Source: an uncultured Collinsella sp. (lineage in GTDB: Bacteria; Actinomycetota; Coriobacteriia; Coriobacteriales; Coriobacteriaceae). Taken from it: 5,979 nucleotides of DNA. This document shows positions 5,846 through 5,979 of the stretch, piece after piece. The notes under the pieces were generated by a model. The model was not told where the DNA came from, did no database searches, and saw only the letters and a list, made by a program, of their open reading frames with translations. The translations under genes were made by a program, and so were the position numbers. The first letter of the stretch is position 1. Every line of letters begins with the position of its first letter. The stretch lies in contig USBA01000124.1 in the NCBI GenBank assembly GCA_900552735.1, forward strand, positions 1 to 5,979, written 5' to 3'.

Positions 5846-5979
5846 CCCCATCCCCTCCTAAGTTGCGGGGGGGGGGTTTGGGGGGTTTTGAGGGTTTATA
5901 TAGGCGACAGACGCGGTTTTGAGAACAAAAATATTTGGTGGGGGGGGGGGGGGGGGGGGGGGGGATGGTGGAGCCACAA
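5846..5979. other. Non-coding G-rich region downstream of the PIN gene
   Basis: No gene is visible. G tracts at 5867-5876 (10 G), 5880-5885 (6 G) and 5893-5895 (3 G), separated by T-rich spacers, could support a G-quadruplex if the long tract supplies two runs. C-rich sequence at 5847-5858 could pair with the first G tract as a crude terminator stem, but the following TTT is too short to be convincing. A 9-base direct repeat GGTTTTGAG occurs at 5884-5892 and 5915-5923. Confidence 0.5.
5940..5964. repeat. Homopolymer run of 25 G
   Basis: An uninterrupted run of 25 G is present just before the window end. Runs this long are very unusual in bacterial chromosomes. Sequencing chemistry that reports no signal as G, or a faulty assembly join, are plausible sources; a true slippage-prone tract is the alternative. 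Confidence 0.9.

Noticed and set aside
5965..5979. Possible 3' end of a minus-strand tRNA (reverse complement reads GTGGCTCCACCA)
   Set aside because: Only about 14 bases are visible and they adjoin a suspicious poly-G run; no T-arm or anticodon can be examined.

Overview
The window looks like chromosomal DNA from a GC-rich anaerobic fermenter. I favour a Coriobacteriia (Collinsella-like) actinobacterium. The reasons are the high G+C in coding regions, the strong GGAGG-type ribosome binding sites, and a selenocysteine formate dehydrogenase fused into a hydrogenase-4-type operon. The assignment to a genus is inference, because no rRNA or other marker gene is present.

Positions 1-4603, minus strand, hold one compact gene set read from right to left: hydN-like ferredoxin, fdhF, hyfA-like ferredoxin, and hyfB (cut by the left edge). 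Together these form the first part of a formate hydrogenlyase (FHL) of the hydrogenase-4 / FHL-2 kind. FdhF oxidises formate to CO2, the two proteins with four predicted [4Fe-4S] clusters carry the electrons, and HyfB is the large antiporter-like membrane subunit that anchors the hydrogenase module. The remaining hyf genes should lie beyond position 1. fdhF contains an in-frame TGA at codon 140, followed by a bacterial SECIS hairpin whose GGUCU loop has the same spacing as in E. coli fdhF. It should be read as one 740-residue selenoprotein, not as two ORFs. A strong terminator-like hairpin lies between fdhF and hyfA, and hyfA and hyfB overlap by 8 bases.

Positions 4604-5031 are non-coding and lie between the divergent units. 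The hydN-proximal half holds a perfect 11+11 base palindrome plus a third copy of its outer half-site, a candidate operator (or attenuator) for the FHL operon. The other half is AT-rich. It holds a plausible sigma-70-type promoter and three copies of a CGCTCATTAA-like element spaced 42 and 84 bases apart, which probably serve the rightward pair.

Positions 5032-5845, plus strand, encode a toxin-antitoxin-like pair overlapping by 8 bases: a RelB/DinJ-type ribbon-helix-helix antitoxin and a PIN-domain protein. The PIN protein appears to lack two of the four usual acidic residues and has a repeat-built Arg/Ala/Glu-rich tail.

The right end (5846-5979) is non-coding and G-rich, ending in a run of 25 G that may be an assembly or sequencing artefact.
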